From NCBI GenBank assembly GCA_021399435.1, contig JAJTUP010000074.1, positions 186,001 to 250,000 on the forward strand: a DNA stretch of 64,000 nt, read 5' to 3'. Within the stretch, counting starts at the first letter, position 1. Every line of letters begins with the position of its first letter. The notes under the pieces are model-generated. The model worked only from the letters and a program-made list of their open reading frames with translations. It made no database searches and was not told where the DNA came from. Positions 33,029 to 44,100 of this stretch are shown piece after piece. The position numbers were made by a program, and so were the translations under genes. The DNA is from Diaporthe sp. PMI_573 (lineage: Eukaryota > Ascomycota > Sordariomycetes > Diaporthales > Diaporthaceae).

Positions 33029-33888
33029 TCAGTCTCGGCCCCAAGGCCTTGGGCCCCCTTCAATCAGAATTTCCTCGCCGTCCCCGAGCAACTTCGTCGC
33101 GATGCCACTCCGCCGCCTCTCACCCTCACTCGTGAATAGACTTTGGGATACACCCCACTGATTCCGACGTGCCCTCTTCGACTTGAGGCTGTGCGACTGA
33201 CCCTGCGGATCTCTCAGCCACTCGTCGACGGCGTCTTCCTCGCGATCGACTACCTCCGGGATGCCAGGGGGGTTGAGACCGATGAAATGAACCTTATCAA
33301 GGGGGAAGAATATGGCGCTGCAGTGCGCCTCGACGAGACGGCGGCGCTTGAAGGCATGAGAAACGATGGTGAGAGAGCCAGGCCACCGGGAGGTGCCGCG
33401 CCAGAATTGGATCATGCTGAACAGGATGTTCTGGTAGCTGTCCAAGGCGCGTTCCTCACACTCGATGCGCGGGTGAAGTGTGATGGGAGACAAGGGATGT
33501 GAGCGAGCCGCGATGGTTGACGGTTCAGGCGGTGTGCCGAGGAGGCCCCAATAGCTGTTTGCGGCGGCGAGATTGGCATAGCTGCGGGCCTCCGAGAGGG
33601 GGGTCGATGCATCGGTCGGACCACTGCAGACGGTCAACATCTATTGGGGATCCGGGAAATTGACACGGGCCCAGAATCAAGTCCCTGAACTTACCCTGAG
33701 AATACCAGGACGGCTCGGTCGTCCTCCCCGAGTGCCTTCAGGCCCGCCTTGATATGTGCCGTGTAGGTCGGCGTTTCACCCTTCTTCCAGTCTTCAATGA
33801 TCCATTCCGACTCGTCCTGACCATTGGAGGGACCCCCTCTCCAGATCGCATGGCCGCAAACGATAATGAGATGGCTTGGCGGTGGCAT
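33029..33888 (-). CDS. DUF218/YdcF-like protein, 262 aa
   Basis: Two exons: 33888..33695 and 33623..33029. The intron is in phase 2 (GTAAGT, CTGCAG) and its removal creates VFSGGPTDASTPLSEARSYA. Start chosen at MPPPSHLIIVCGHAIW, directly before the first beta-strand; the frame is open 46 codons further upstream, but that part is not protein-like. The DUF218 fold features are present: the first strand LIIVCGHAIWRGG, the second strand RAVLVFSGGPT, SEARSYANLA, and a later strand LTIVSHAFKRRRLVEAH with KVHFIGLNPPG. Bacterial relatives (SanA, ElyC, YdcF) act in envelope biology. The fungal versions are soluble and uncharacterised, so no biochemical role can be given. Its start lies 197 bases from the FOL3 stop, in the same orientation. 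Confidence 0.78.
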
Positions 33889-34085
33889 GTTCAAGAGTGT
33901 CGCCAGCAACTTGATTGGAAGGCGGGAGGTTGCAGGAGGGAATACTTGTTTCTTGAGTCGATTGAACGAACGTGGCCAATCAGGTTGGATCATGTGACAG
34001 GGTCCGAGAATGGGCCTTGGATGCACCGGCGCTCATTTACCCTGGGAAGTGTGGTGCTCTTCGGCCGCCAGCAGAGAATGAGGAC

Positions 34086-35294
34086 TCATTTTTGATCTCG
34101 TAGCCACCGTAACACATCGGAGACTAGATAAAGACTCCCAGCCACGACCACCGGCCCACCCTTGTCCACAGCCGAGCCCAGAGTCTTGCCGAGATCGGCA
34201 GTATCATCGTGGCTCTCCAAGACCATGGCGCCGCATTGGCTCGCAGCGTCGAGGATCTCCTTGGGCTCTTGTGGTCTGACCCAAGGCATACCGTCCACAG
34301 GCCCAAACCGCACGGCTGTGGCAAGGTCGCCTGGCTGAATTATGACTTCCAGGATGCCCTTCACATCCTTTCCTTGGGAGGCAGCAAGTACCCATGTGAT
34401 CGGCCGCCCATCTGTCCGTAGATGTTTGTTGACGTAGGCGGCCAAGACCTCGGCGGACTGGACGTTGTGTGCGCCGTCCAGCAGGACCTCTTTCCCGTGG
34501 GGTGGTGGTATGTGGACACTCTGGAGCCTCCCCGGCAGCCTGGTCTGTTTGATGGTAGAGAGCCACCGCTCGAGGGTCACGTCTTGGTCGGGACATGCGC
34601 GCCTGAAAGCCTCCAAAGCGCTGGCGATGTTCTGTACCTGGTGAGGCTCAAAGCCTGCCTGGGAGAGTGAGGTCTTCAGGCTCGTCATCTCGGACGGGAA
34701 GATGGCCTCGGCCCCCACGGCCTTTGCGTGCTCCTTGATGACCTGCAGGACAGAGGGATCGTTGCTCTGGTCGACGATGCAAGGGACGTTCTCCCGCATG
34801 ATGCCGGCCTTTGTCCGGGCGATCTCCTGAATGGTGTCGCCCAGCAGGAACTGGTGGTCCAGGCCGATCTTGGTGACGACGGTGACGGCCTTGTGGCTCA
34901 TGGCGTTGGTGGCATCGAGCTCGCCGCCCATGCCGACCTCGATGACGCCAAACTCGACCTTCTCACGCTCCATGATCTCGAAGGCGGTCGCGGTCAACAG
35001 CTCGAACTCGCTGGCGCCGATGCTGTCCCTGCGGTCCCTCTCCTTGACCAGCCTCTCGGCGTCGAGGAAGAGCTTCTCGGACACGGGCTCCTCGTTGATG
35101 GTGATGCAGTCCCAGCGGTCGATGAAGTGTGGCGAGTTGAAGCGTGCGCAGGAGCGGCCGCTCGCGTGCAGCATTGCGGAGAGGTATGCACATGTTGAGC
35201 CTTTGCCGTTGGTGCCGGCGACGTGGATGGCCTTCCACGACTGAGGCGTGTGCTGCAGGAGGCGGGTGATGCGGGAGAGGCCGAGTTCGATCAT
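34086..35294 (-). CDS. FOL3: Dihydrofolate synthase (folylpolyglutamate synthase family), 402 aa
   Basis: Uninterrupted frame of 402 residues. The Mur-ligase-type ATP-binding loop AGTNGKGST is at about 26-34. It is followed by the family motif FNSPHFIDRWDCI, then GVIEVGMGGELDATNA and TKIGLDHQFLLGDT, the signature of FPGS/DHFS enzymes, with KAGIMRE after it. The enzyme joins glutamate to dihydropteroate using ATP, the last step of dihydrofolate synthesis. Length fits Fol3 (dihydrofolate synthase) rather than the longer Met7 folylpolyglutamate synthase. No mitochondrial presequence is seen, so cytosolic. The gene is divergent from the 434-aa unknown protein across a 1.3-kb promoter region. Confidence 0.92.
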   Translation of the reverse strand: MIELGLSRITRLLQHTPQSWKAIHVAGTNGKGSTCAYLSAMLHASGRSCARFNSPHFIDRWDCITINEEPVSEKLFLDAERLVKERDRRDSIGASEFELLTATAFEIMEREKVEFGVIEVGMGGELDATNAMSHKAVTVVTKIGLDHQFLLGDTIQEIARTKAGIMRENVPCIVDQSNDPSVLQVIKEHAKAVGAEAIFPSEMTSLKTSLSQAGFEPHQVQNIASALEAFRRACPDQDVTLERWLSTIKQTRLPGRLQSVHIPPPHGKEVLLDGAHNVQSAEVLAAYVNKHLRTDGRPITWVLAASQGKDVKGILEVIIQPGDLATAVRFGPVDGMPWVRPQEPKEILDAASQCGAMVLESHDDTADLGKTLGSAVDKGGPVVVAGSLYLVSDVLRWLRDQK

Positions 35295-36310
35295 CTTGGG
35301 AAGAGGAACTTGATTCTCCTGCTGGGCTGCCTGCTACGAGAAGAATGGTTTCGTCCAGGGCTGGTTTCTATGTCGGTGACAAGGAGACGCAAGTGTGCAC
35401 ACGGATTTTGTGACTGACGAGCATCGACGAGTTCGCTCTTCCGCCAAGGAGGGAGATCAGATCCGACGGGCAGATTCGACAGGCAAAGGGTCGAGAGAGT
35501 GGGGTCACGGCATGGTGGTTTGGTTGCGGAGAGATGTCACGAGAAGGCCATTAAATGTGTGTGTTCTCTGCGCAAGAGCAATATCTCTTCTCTGTCTCTC
35601 GTGCTGACTGACTGAATGACAGTCATGAGTAGCCCAGCCTGATGCTCGGTTCGATCTGAGCAGCGTTGACGGACAGGGGTCATGGGTACGTGCCTAGGTA
35701 CCTGGGTACCTCCGTACACAAGCTGGGGAAAGACTAGGGTGGCACGGTGGATTGCCGTCTGTTAGGACTATGGGTTGAGGGTACACTGTATCCACTAACA
35801 GGTTAAAACGTCCGTGGCACGCTTGGCCATGTCAACGGTGAGATGCGCACCCCTTGTCGTACCGTCTGTTGCGGTTGCCCCCTGGGGTCCGACTCCCAAT
35901 GCGCCATGCGCCATGCACTATGCGATTTGCTTTCCCTCGCTCATGCCCGCAACAGATGTCCCCCGTCCCGTCCAGCCCGTCCAGCCCGTCCAGTCGAACG
36001 GCCGTCCCGCCTTCCCGCCCCCCACCCAACCACCTGCACCTCGCACCTGCGCCTTTGCCCTTGCGCATTCATCCCCTCGACGAACCCTCGTTCCCGTCGT
36101 CCCTGATCCTTTCAACCCTCACTTCTTCTTCGCATCGCCTCCGCGACCAAAGAAGAGGTCCATCACGCCGCTCATTCCTCCCCTTCCCCCTCAACAACTC
36201 CACTCCAGCCTGCGCAGACCATATACCACAGTAGACAACAGTCCTGTGCTGCTTGCTCATTCATCATCTGACAGTGACCTCACTTTTCCCAGTCGTTGGA
36301 GGTCTTTTGG

Positions 36311-36337
36311 TGCTGCTGCTGCTGCTGCTGCTGCTGC
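36311..36337 (+). repeat. (TGC)9 trinucleotide tract
   Basis: Nine uninterrupted TGC units in the leader of the 434-aa gene, outside the predicted coding region. Confidence 0.8.
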
Positions 36338-36489
36338 ACCTTGTTCTTCTCGTGGCGCGTTTCCGACGCTGGTTCGCCCTGGTTTTTTGCCCCCCCTCCC
36401 CTTCCCTTTTTTCTCTCTCTCAGCCCCTTCCTTGACCTGTCGCCCGGGCAGCCTTACTGCTTAGCCTTGGATCTCGGAGCCGAACAAGC

Positions 36490-36532
36490 ATCGACATCAG
36501 TCATCGACATCGACACCGACATCGACATCGGT
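36490..36532 (+). repeat. GACATC hexanucleotide array
   Basis: Imperfect array of gacatc/gacacc units about 25 bases before the predicted ATG of the 434-aa protein gene. Confidence 0.6.
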
Positions 36533-36555
36533 CATCCGTCCATCTTCCAGTCACT

Positions 36556-38288
36556 ATGGGTTTGCCGTAAGTCCAGCATTTCTGCTCGCATCATTATCGT
36601 TGCATCTGTCCTGCCTGTCATCCGCCCTGTGACGCGAAACCGTTGCGCTCGGCCGCCCTAGCATCATCCGACCGACAACGCGCCCGCCAATGCACGCATG
36701 AGAATCAGAACCAGACCTGCACGCTTCGCGAACGCGGGCAACGCTGATTTGCTGGCGATCATTACCGTATCTGCAACCATTTACGCTCCGCTGCCTTGCG
36801 CCTCTGCTGACTCCGCCCACCTCCCACTGTGCAGTCTCTACCGCGCGCCTGTCGAGTCCGACCTCAAGGCCAAGGTTCCCAAAGACCCTCCTACCCGCGC
36901 TCGCTCCACCATCCGTCGCAACCGTCGAAGCCTCAACGACCCCGGCTCTCGCCCCGCCTCCACAAGCGCACACTACTATAGCCGTCGCACCGGCCCTGGG
37001 CCCCGCGCTCGCATCATCTCCCCGCCCTCGGCCGATTCGCCTTGGACCCCCTGGGACAATGTCGAGCCTGCCACCGCTCAGCTTCATGCCGCCTCGCGGT
37101 CTGCGACCCGCCGGCCTGGCGTGTCCGACCCCTTGTACCTGGTGCGCGACAGCACCACGCAGGATCATTCTGGCCGGCGGGAACCAGTCCTGCGCGAGGT
37201 CATCACCCGTAACGGCCCCATGAGCCAGGAGGTCGTGCGATACTTTGGCCAGCACATGGCCAGGCTGTACGCCGACACGAGCTCCAGGGGTGGCCAGGAC
37301 CGGGAAGACCCCGCCCCTGCCTCCGACGACCGGGAACGTGCCTCGGCCTCTCCCGACGACGAGCCTCGGCCTAACATCGTGGATCACATCGTGGACGGAA
37401 ACAGGTACATCCAAGTAAGCGGTCTTGTCTACACTGACCCATACCTGCTCTGAACCCCACGACGCCTCGTTCAGCCAAGAGCGCGTGCCCTCTCAATATG
37501 TCATGCTGTTATGCTTGCACCGACCGCTGCTGCTGTTTTTGAGTCGTGCATCCTCTCTAACCTTGTTATTCTAGCGGCCGGCCAGCATGGTGCGTGACAC
37601 CATGACAAGTCTGAGGAGCGACAGGGACGTCAGGGCTCGAGCAGACTTCCTACACCGTCAGAATCAGCGCCTCATCGTGATGAGACGTACGCTCAGGGCG
37701 CAGGAGCTGTCGGCAATGCGCGAAGGGCGTGTGGCCCGCCTTGCCCGGTTGAACCCTGAAAATCCTGAACATACCACGCTCGCGGCCGCCTTCCACGGGC
37801 TGGGCGACCGTGACAGGAGCCTCAGCCCCGAGGGCGACGGGGTCTGGGACACGCTGCTCAGCTCCATCACCCCTGACCCCCAGCCGCCGAGCGTGGGGAC
37901 CTCGTTTGCGTCCGCGTCGGCGGCGACCTCCCAGCCCAGCACCGCGTCTGGCGCCAACAGCGCCAACTCCTCGCGCACGTCCCTCGCCGACGGGCCCGAC
38001 GGGTCCTACTCGGCCGAGCTGATTGGGTTTGCGGAGGCGTGCGAGTCTGGCGGTGACAACTCGGACACGGAGGGGGACGAGGACGAGGAGGCGCGGGAGA
38101 ACATCCTGAGACGCTTCGGGCGGACTCACGGGGACATGGCCGAGCGAGATGACGAGCACATTGAGGTTTTTGGGAGCGTCGATTCCCTGCAGCGTATCGT
38201 GCGGAACCTTGCCAGGCGCGAGGACATCCCCGACGAGTGGTGGGCCGAGGCGGGGCTCAGTCGCACGCTGGGCAGGGAGGGCTCTTGA
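36556..38288 (+). CDS. Fungal protein of unknown function, 434 aa
   Basis: Three exons: 36556..36566 (only 11 bases, MGLP), 36835..37414 and 37575..38288. Introns are GT-AG with matching phases (2, then 0). The tiny first exon is inferred because ATGGGTTTGCC is followed by GTAAGT, and the frame after the next CAG (LYRAPVESDLK) has no ATG of its own near the start. The N-terminal half is Arg/Ser/Pro-rich and disordered. The C-terminal half has a predicted coiled region (VRARADFLHRQNQRLIVMRRTLRAQELSAM), a low-complexity linker, an acidic DTEGDEDEEARE stretch, and a compact end DIPDEWWAEAGLSRTLG. No known domain recognised. The CDS is GC-rich with strong third-position bias, supporting a real gene. 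Confidence 0.68.
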
Positions 38289-41118
38289 GGAGACAGACGG
38301 CAAGGGACCGCCTACGGCCCCCTTGGGGGCCGAGAGCGAAGCACCGGACCCAGGTGTTCTGCACAAACCATCATGGCCGAGCTCTTGGTTGAGTCTACGG
38401 ATGGTGGGTGGTGCACCACCGCCAATTTACGAAGTTACGGATTACGGAATTGGAAGGCAAAAAAAGATGATACGAGGCCCCTCTGGGCAGAGGATAATGT
38501 GTGAAATTGGTCTGCGCGGTTTGCGACCGGGCAGGTGCCCAAGCAGTTGCCACCGTCGTGCGTCGGCTTTTCAAAAATTTGTAGGAATAAGTGACGCAAT
38601 ACTGGTTCGGCCTGGAAGGAGTGTGCGATCTTTCCCATCCCGCTATCCCGTGCGTGTATCCATGGAATTTCCGGTTCTCATCATTGCGAGTTGATGGGGT
38701 GTGTCGCGATTGTGGCGAGTCGCGACACGGCCGGCCTTTTTTCTCTCTTTTTTTTGGGTGCAGAGGCGCGTTGCCCGGCGTGCGTGTCAGCGTGTCAGCA
38801 TGCGACAGCCTATCCTGCCAGCCGGTCCTTGCAGCAGGGCAAGGCCCGGTCGGGTAGCCAGTTAGCTGGGAATATATATTGATGTGCAAAAGTACTGTAC
38901 GTATTGAGATCGAGCTCAAGCGCTTCCCGATCGAGGGGAGGAGCCGATTGGGAAGCCCCGAGGCAGGGATCAGGCTTTCGGCCGTGATCTCATAGCCTTG
39001 CACGCGTCAGAGGCGCGAAACTATGGGCCAGTCAAGTGCAAGGGGACTGCCCGCGTCTCCCTCTGACGCGCAAGGCAGAAGCGTGTTGCTCTTGAAGTGA
39101 TGAACGTGGATACAGTGCTTGGGTATATCACAGCCTGCAGATAATAAGAACGAAGCCTATGCCCATGTCCATTACCCGAGCTCCCTTGAACCTCTACATC
39201 TATGTGACTTGGCGGGGCGCGCCCTCTGGGAATCCAGGATCCAAAGGTCCAGAACTTCCGGATCGTCCAGGTGGGCACGACCGGAATGGCACACCGTGGT
39301 GGGCACGGCAACATGATGGATGGGGTCGCCGAAGATGTGGGTCTTTTTGGGCTGATGTGATGAGCTGGACTGCAGGGCCAGGCGGGCCAGGAGAAGAAGT
39401 CCTCCGGTGTAAGCTGGAGGGAGGCTCGGGTTGGTTTGAGAATCGATTCCATGCAATTGGGTTCCATTGAGCCATCGAGCCGTTGGTTCGCATCCATGAC
39501 CATGAGGCTCATCAGCCTGGACCTTGCACACGAACCATTGCCTTTCGGCTTTTGCGTTACATGTGGACAGGACCAGGGGTGGTGGTGGCACTAAAATAAG
39601 GCTGGAACTTTGCGTCTGGCATTGATTGACAAGAGCCCAACTCGACGATGTGCATGTCCAGTAATGTGGATTTTCCACGGCATATAAGCGCACTGACCCA
39701 GTATATAAGACGGGCACGTAGATATATATCAACATGATTAACTAAATGCCCCAGACTACAAGTAGAATCGAATCTCAGTGACTATCTAACTTGAGTTGGT
39801 ACACATTGTGATGCACAAAGTGCGTGCAGTAGGAGGAAAGTCAAGCAGGAGGAGGGGCAGGGGATGACCCATGCTGGCAGGGGGTGCGGGAAGCAAAACA
39901 CAGGAAGAAGCAAGCCTAAGCCCAAGCCCAATGCTCCCATAATCTTGGGTGGATCGGGGGCCCACGGTCTACGGTCGAATTCAGACTCGGGCCTAACAAG
40001 ACTCAGACTCGAACCCGAACACATTGGAACGAAACTTATCAGGCACGGACGCAGGCCGTACACAACCTTCTTCTTATTAGACACACGGTCACACACACAC
40101 ACACACGCACACAGAACAACAACAAACAGGGCAACATAGCTGCTGGGCCGGCCATGCTTGCAATGCAACAGTAGCAGCAGCACTGTTAGCTGATCTCGGC
40201 CACAAGCTTCGGGCCTGACACAGCTGGTGACATTGGCCTGCTGTTGCTTGTCCCTGTCACTGTTACAGTTCGTCTGTCCTTGGTCCACCTCAGCTGTTTC
40301 CGTGATCGACGCTGCTGCAGCAGTCAGTAGTAGTAGCTGCTGCCGCTGCCGCCCGCTGCCGCCATCACAGCTGCCGTTGGTGACAGCTTCCTCCTCCTTT
40401 GCCCACACCCGCAAACAACGAACGGCCTCTTGTCTTTCCTCCTCCGACGAGACGAGACGAGGCGACCTGCCCGGCCGTCCGACGAGCATCCACTCCCGGT
40501 AACGTACCGCACGCACGCACGCACGCACGCCCAGGCCCAGGCCACGCCGGCACAGCGCCCCGCGACCCCACGCCCCACATACCTCTGCGACCCGTGCCTC
40601 GCATCACACCCCGCTCTGAGATCATACCCTACAACGCCCCACAGCGAATCTCGTTGGGATTTTCTCCCCAGGAGAATAACAGACAGGCAGAAAGAAAGAA
40701 CTAAGGAAGGAAAGGAGGAAGGAAGGAAGAGAGAAAGAGCAAGCAAAGGGAGAAGAGAAGCAGAAGCAGAAGCAAAAGCAGAGGAAAAGTCCCCACGGGA
40801 CGGGCCGGGCAGAAGGCAGCGGGACAAAGGTGTTACGAGACAACAAATCTCAGCCTGCGGCCTCCGCCAGCTCATCGGCGCACCCAACAGTCTGACTGCC
40901 CACGACGAGGGAACCAAGGCGAGCTGGCGTCAATCGACCCATCCTCGACTTCTCCCGGGACAGTGCGAGGGCATCCAACAACCAACAGGGCGGGCTCAGG
41001 AGCCGCCCTGCCGTACACGCCGCCCCGACCACATCGTATCCTCCGCCTCTCCTTGCATGGAACCGAAACGGACCCTTAATCCGACCAGGGGCTACACAGG
41101 ATTCCTGGGGAGGACGCC
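38289..41118. other. Long intergenic region, sepH promoter and leader
   Basis: 2.8 kb without a supported gene. Contains an (AC)n tract at about 40083-40110, an acgcacgc tract at about 40510-40530 and a purine-rich AG tract at about 40690-40790. The 295-codon plus-strand frame at 40430-41317 reads this purine-rich leader as Glu/Lys/Arg/Ala runs and overlaps sepH exon 1 out of frame, so it is rejected as a gene. Confidence 0.5.
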
Positions 41119-44100
41119 ATGCGGACAGGCAGCTCCAACGCCGCCGAGCGCGCCTACCATGCCGCCGGCGGAGGAGGAGGAGGAGGAGGAGGAGGAGGAG
41201 GCAACCGCACCCCCGTCTCCGCGAGGACCCCGAGGAGGGACCCGGGCAGTTCCAATGCCGTCGTCCACGCCAGCGGCGGCCATGCGCGCGAGAGGGCTCT
41301 GCAGGATCCTGGCTTGAAGGACTATGTAAACCCGCCCCCCTTTTGTCCTTGCCTCCCTACGTCCAGGGCGTGGAAGCTGGCTAATACGGTCCAAAACTGC
41401 AGAGGCTAGGTGATTGCATCGGCAAGGGTGCTTTCGGATCCGTCTACAAGGCATTCAACTGGGGCACTGGAGAGGCTGTCGCCGTCAAGCAGATCAAGAT
41501 CGCCGACGTCCCCAAGAGCGAGCTGCGCATGATAGAGGTCAATCACCCGCCCACCCCGCTGACACAAGACACGTCCTCGATGAGACAGCTTGCCCACTGG
41601 GGGGCTAATCGGCCAAGGGAGTGCTGACATGTGTGGGCTATCACAGGCCGAGATCGATCTTCTCAAGAACCTCCACCACGACAATATCGTCAAATATGTC
41701 GGCTTTGTCAAGTCCCAGGACTGCCTCAACATCATCCTCGAGTAAGTTGGGACAAGCACACAGAGAGGTGGGAACGGGCTTGTTTCTAATAGCCGGGCTG
41801 GACCCGGGGAGGTTGGATGTGGAAGTGGATGTGGGAATGGGAATGGGAATGGGAGCTGATTGCTAGGCAGGTATTGCGAGAACGGGTCCTTGCATTCAAT
41901 ATGCAAGGCGTATGGAAAGTTCCCCGAGAACCTCGTCGGCGTTTACATGACACAGGTTCTGCAGGGCCTCCAGTATCTCCACGACCAAGGTGTCATCCAC
42001 AGGGATATCAAGGGCGCCAACATCCTGACCACCAAAGATGGCACCGTCAAGCTGGCCGATTTTGGCGTCTCCACCAGCACCCTCACTGGTCCCGACAAGG
42101 AGGCCCAGGTCGTCGGCACGCCCTACTGGATGGCCCCCGAGATCATACAGCTCTCCGGCGCCACTTCTGCCTCGGACATCTGGAGCGTCGGCTGTACCGT
42201 CATCGAGCTGCTGCAGGGGAGGCCGCCCTATCACAACCTGGCCGCGATGCCGGCCCTGTTCGCCATCGTCAACGACGACCACCCGCCTCTTCCCGAGGGC
42301 GTCTCGGCGGTCAGTTCTTTTTAACAAATTCATGCTGGGACCTGTTTGGGCTGACGCGACTGACATTTATTTGCACGCAGGCTGCGCGGGACTTCATGAT
42401 GCAGTGCTTCCAGAAGGACCCAAACCTTCGCGTGTCGGCGAGGAAGCTTTTAAAACATCCCTGGATTGTCGGCTGTCGCAGGAGCGACGCTCCCGTCTCC
42501 AAGAGACCGGCAAACTTCAGCCAGGCAGTCGAGGAGGTCAAGCAGTGGAACAAGGCCTTGAAGTCGTCAGAGACTGCCCTGAGGGCTTCCACGGGATCCG
42601 ACAGCAGCGCCCACACTGCCCACGCACAGCCCGTCTCCAGGTTTGCCGCCGCCGCCGCCGCCGCAGATCCACACAGGTCGAGCCTTGCAACTCCTGCCAA
42701 GAGGCCGCTGGGCATCGCAAAGTCCAAGGCCAACGCCGACGCGTTCCGCTCCCCCGAGGTTGCCGGTGATGACAACTGGGACGACGACTTTGCGACAGCC
42801 ATCTCCCCGAGCGCCCTCCACCTGCCACACCTCAAGCCTCAGGACAACTTCGGGGGCATGCTGTCGGCCGATAGGCTCAAGCAGTTCGCGTCCATTGACG
42901 AGGCAAGCGCCAGCAACAACTGGGATGACCAGTTCGAGGGCGACCTGCAATCCGCCAAAGGCCCCTCCCGCCAGTTCCTCGATCAGGACCCCCAGGAACA
43001 GACCATCCGTCCCACCCCCAGAAGGTCGAGCAAGTCTGCCGAGGCAGCCAGAACCCCACAACAGCAAGGAGGGGGGCATGGACACCGGAGGTCCAGGAGC
43101 AAGCAAGTGTCGTCCTCGAGCGTGCCGCTGCTGCAGCAGAAACAGCCCATCAAGCCCGCTCTCGGCGGCAAGTTCGAACTCCCTGTGCGCCCTGAGGCCA
43201 TTTACCGGGAGCAGTCCATCGAGGACTTTTCCGACTTCTTCCCCGAGGCGGACAACCTGTTCAGCCGCAAAGCGGCCCGTCCTGTTAAGAAGGTAAGAAG
43301 AGACGTAGGCCCTGCACCCAGCCACAAGCGCTAGCCTGGGCACACCCTCGTCCCAGCTGCCAGCGATCTGGTGGGAAACGAGCTCGAGTTTCTTTCCTTC
43401 GTCCAGCCCCTGTACTAATGCTTTGCCCTGCCAATAGGAAGACTCACAGTTGATGCCACCACCTGAACTCAAGACCCAGCACTCCCAACCCAACATCCAG
43501 ATCGTGCCGCCTCCCGCTATTGATGACAGTGCCCGCCGACAGCGTACCCACTCGCGGCCTCCAGCACCAGATGACCAGGCACCCGTGCGGAGGACAAGGT
43601 CCAACATCGAGATCCAGAAGTTTGCCGAGGGCGAGGACGACGAGGACTTCTCCGACATCCTTGGCCCTAATGTTGCCCTGGTAGAGAAGGAAGACAGCGA
43701 CCGTGGCTCTGACGACGGTTCGGGCGGCATGATGCTTCTCTCAAAACTCTCAAACAGCTCTTGGCTCGGTGACGATGAGGAGGAGGACGACCCATTCGCC
43801 ATGATGGACCCCGAGTACAACGAGATGGACCTCGAGGCCAACATCGCCCGGGACCGGCATGCGCGCCTGGCCGAGAGGGTAGAGGAGCTTGTGCAGCTGC
43901 TCAAGGTCGGCACCGAGATCACGGGCGAGGATCGGGTCTCTGATGTCGCCGAGGAGCTGGTCTACCTGTTGCATGAGCATGAGGATGTCAAGGGGCTGAT
44001 CATCGGCGCCCATGGCTTGTTGCCCATCCTGGAGCTGCTCACCCTGCCGCCCGACACCATCAGCACGGCCAAAGGCCGCCAGGACATGATCGTGTGGCTG

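Larger units (their letters stand above)
35295..36555. other. Divergent promoter region between FOL3 and the 434-aa gene
   Basis: No gene supported. The right half is a pyrimidine-rich leader with simple repeats: a (TGC)9 tract at 36311-36337 and a gacatc/gacacc hexamer array at about 36490-36532, just before the ATG at 36556. Plus-strand open frames at 35814-36464 are proline/serine low-complexity readings of that leader. Confidence 0.5.

Noticed and set aside
36554..37414. 286-codon minus-strand frame
   Set aside because: Antisense to exon 2 of the 434-aa gene; Gly/Arg/Val-rich without domain.
40430..41317. 295-codon plus-strand open frame before sepH
   Set aside because: It is a Glu/Lys/Arg/Ala low-complexity reading of the purine-rich leader and overlaps sepH exon 1 out of frame; no domain.
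42567..43922. 451-codon minus-strand frame opposite sepH
   Set aside because: Antisense shadow of a GC-biased sepH exon; sepH is certain on the plus strand.
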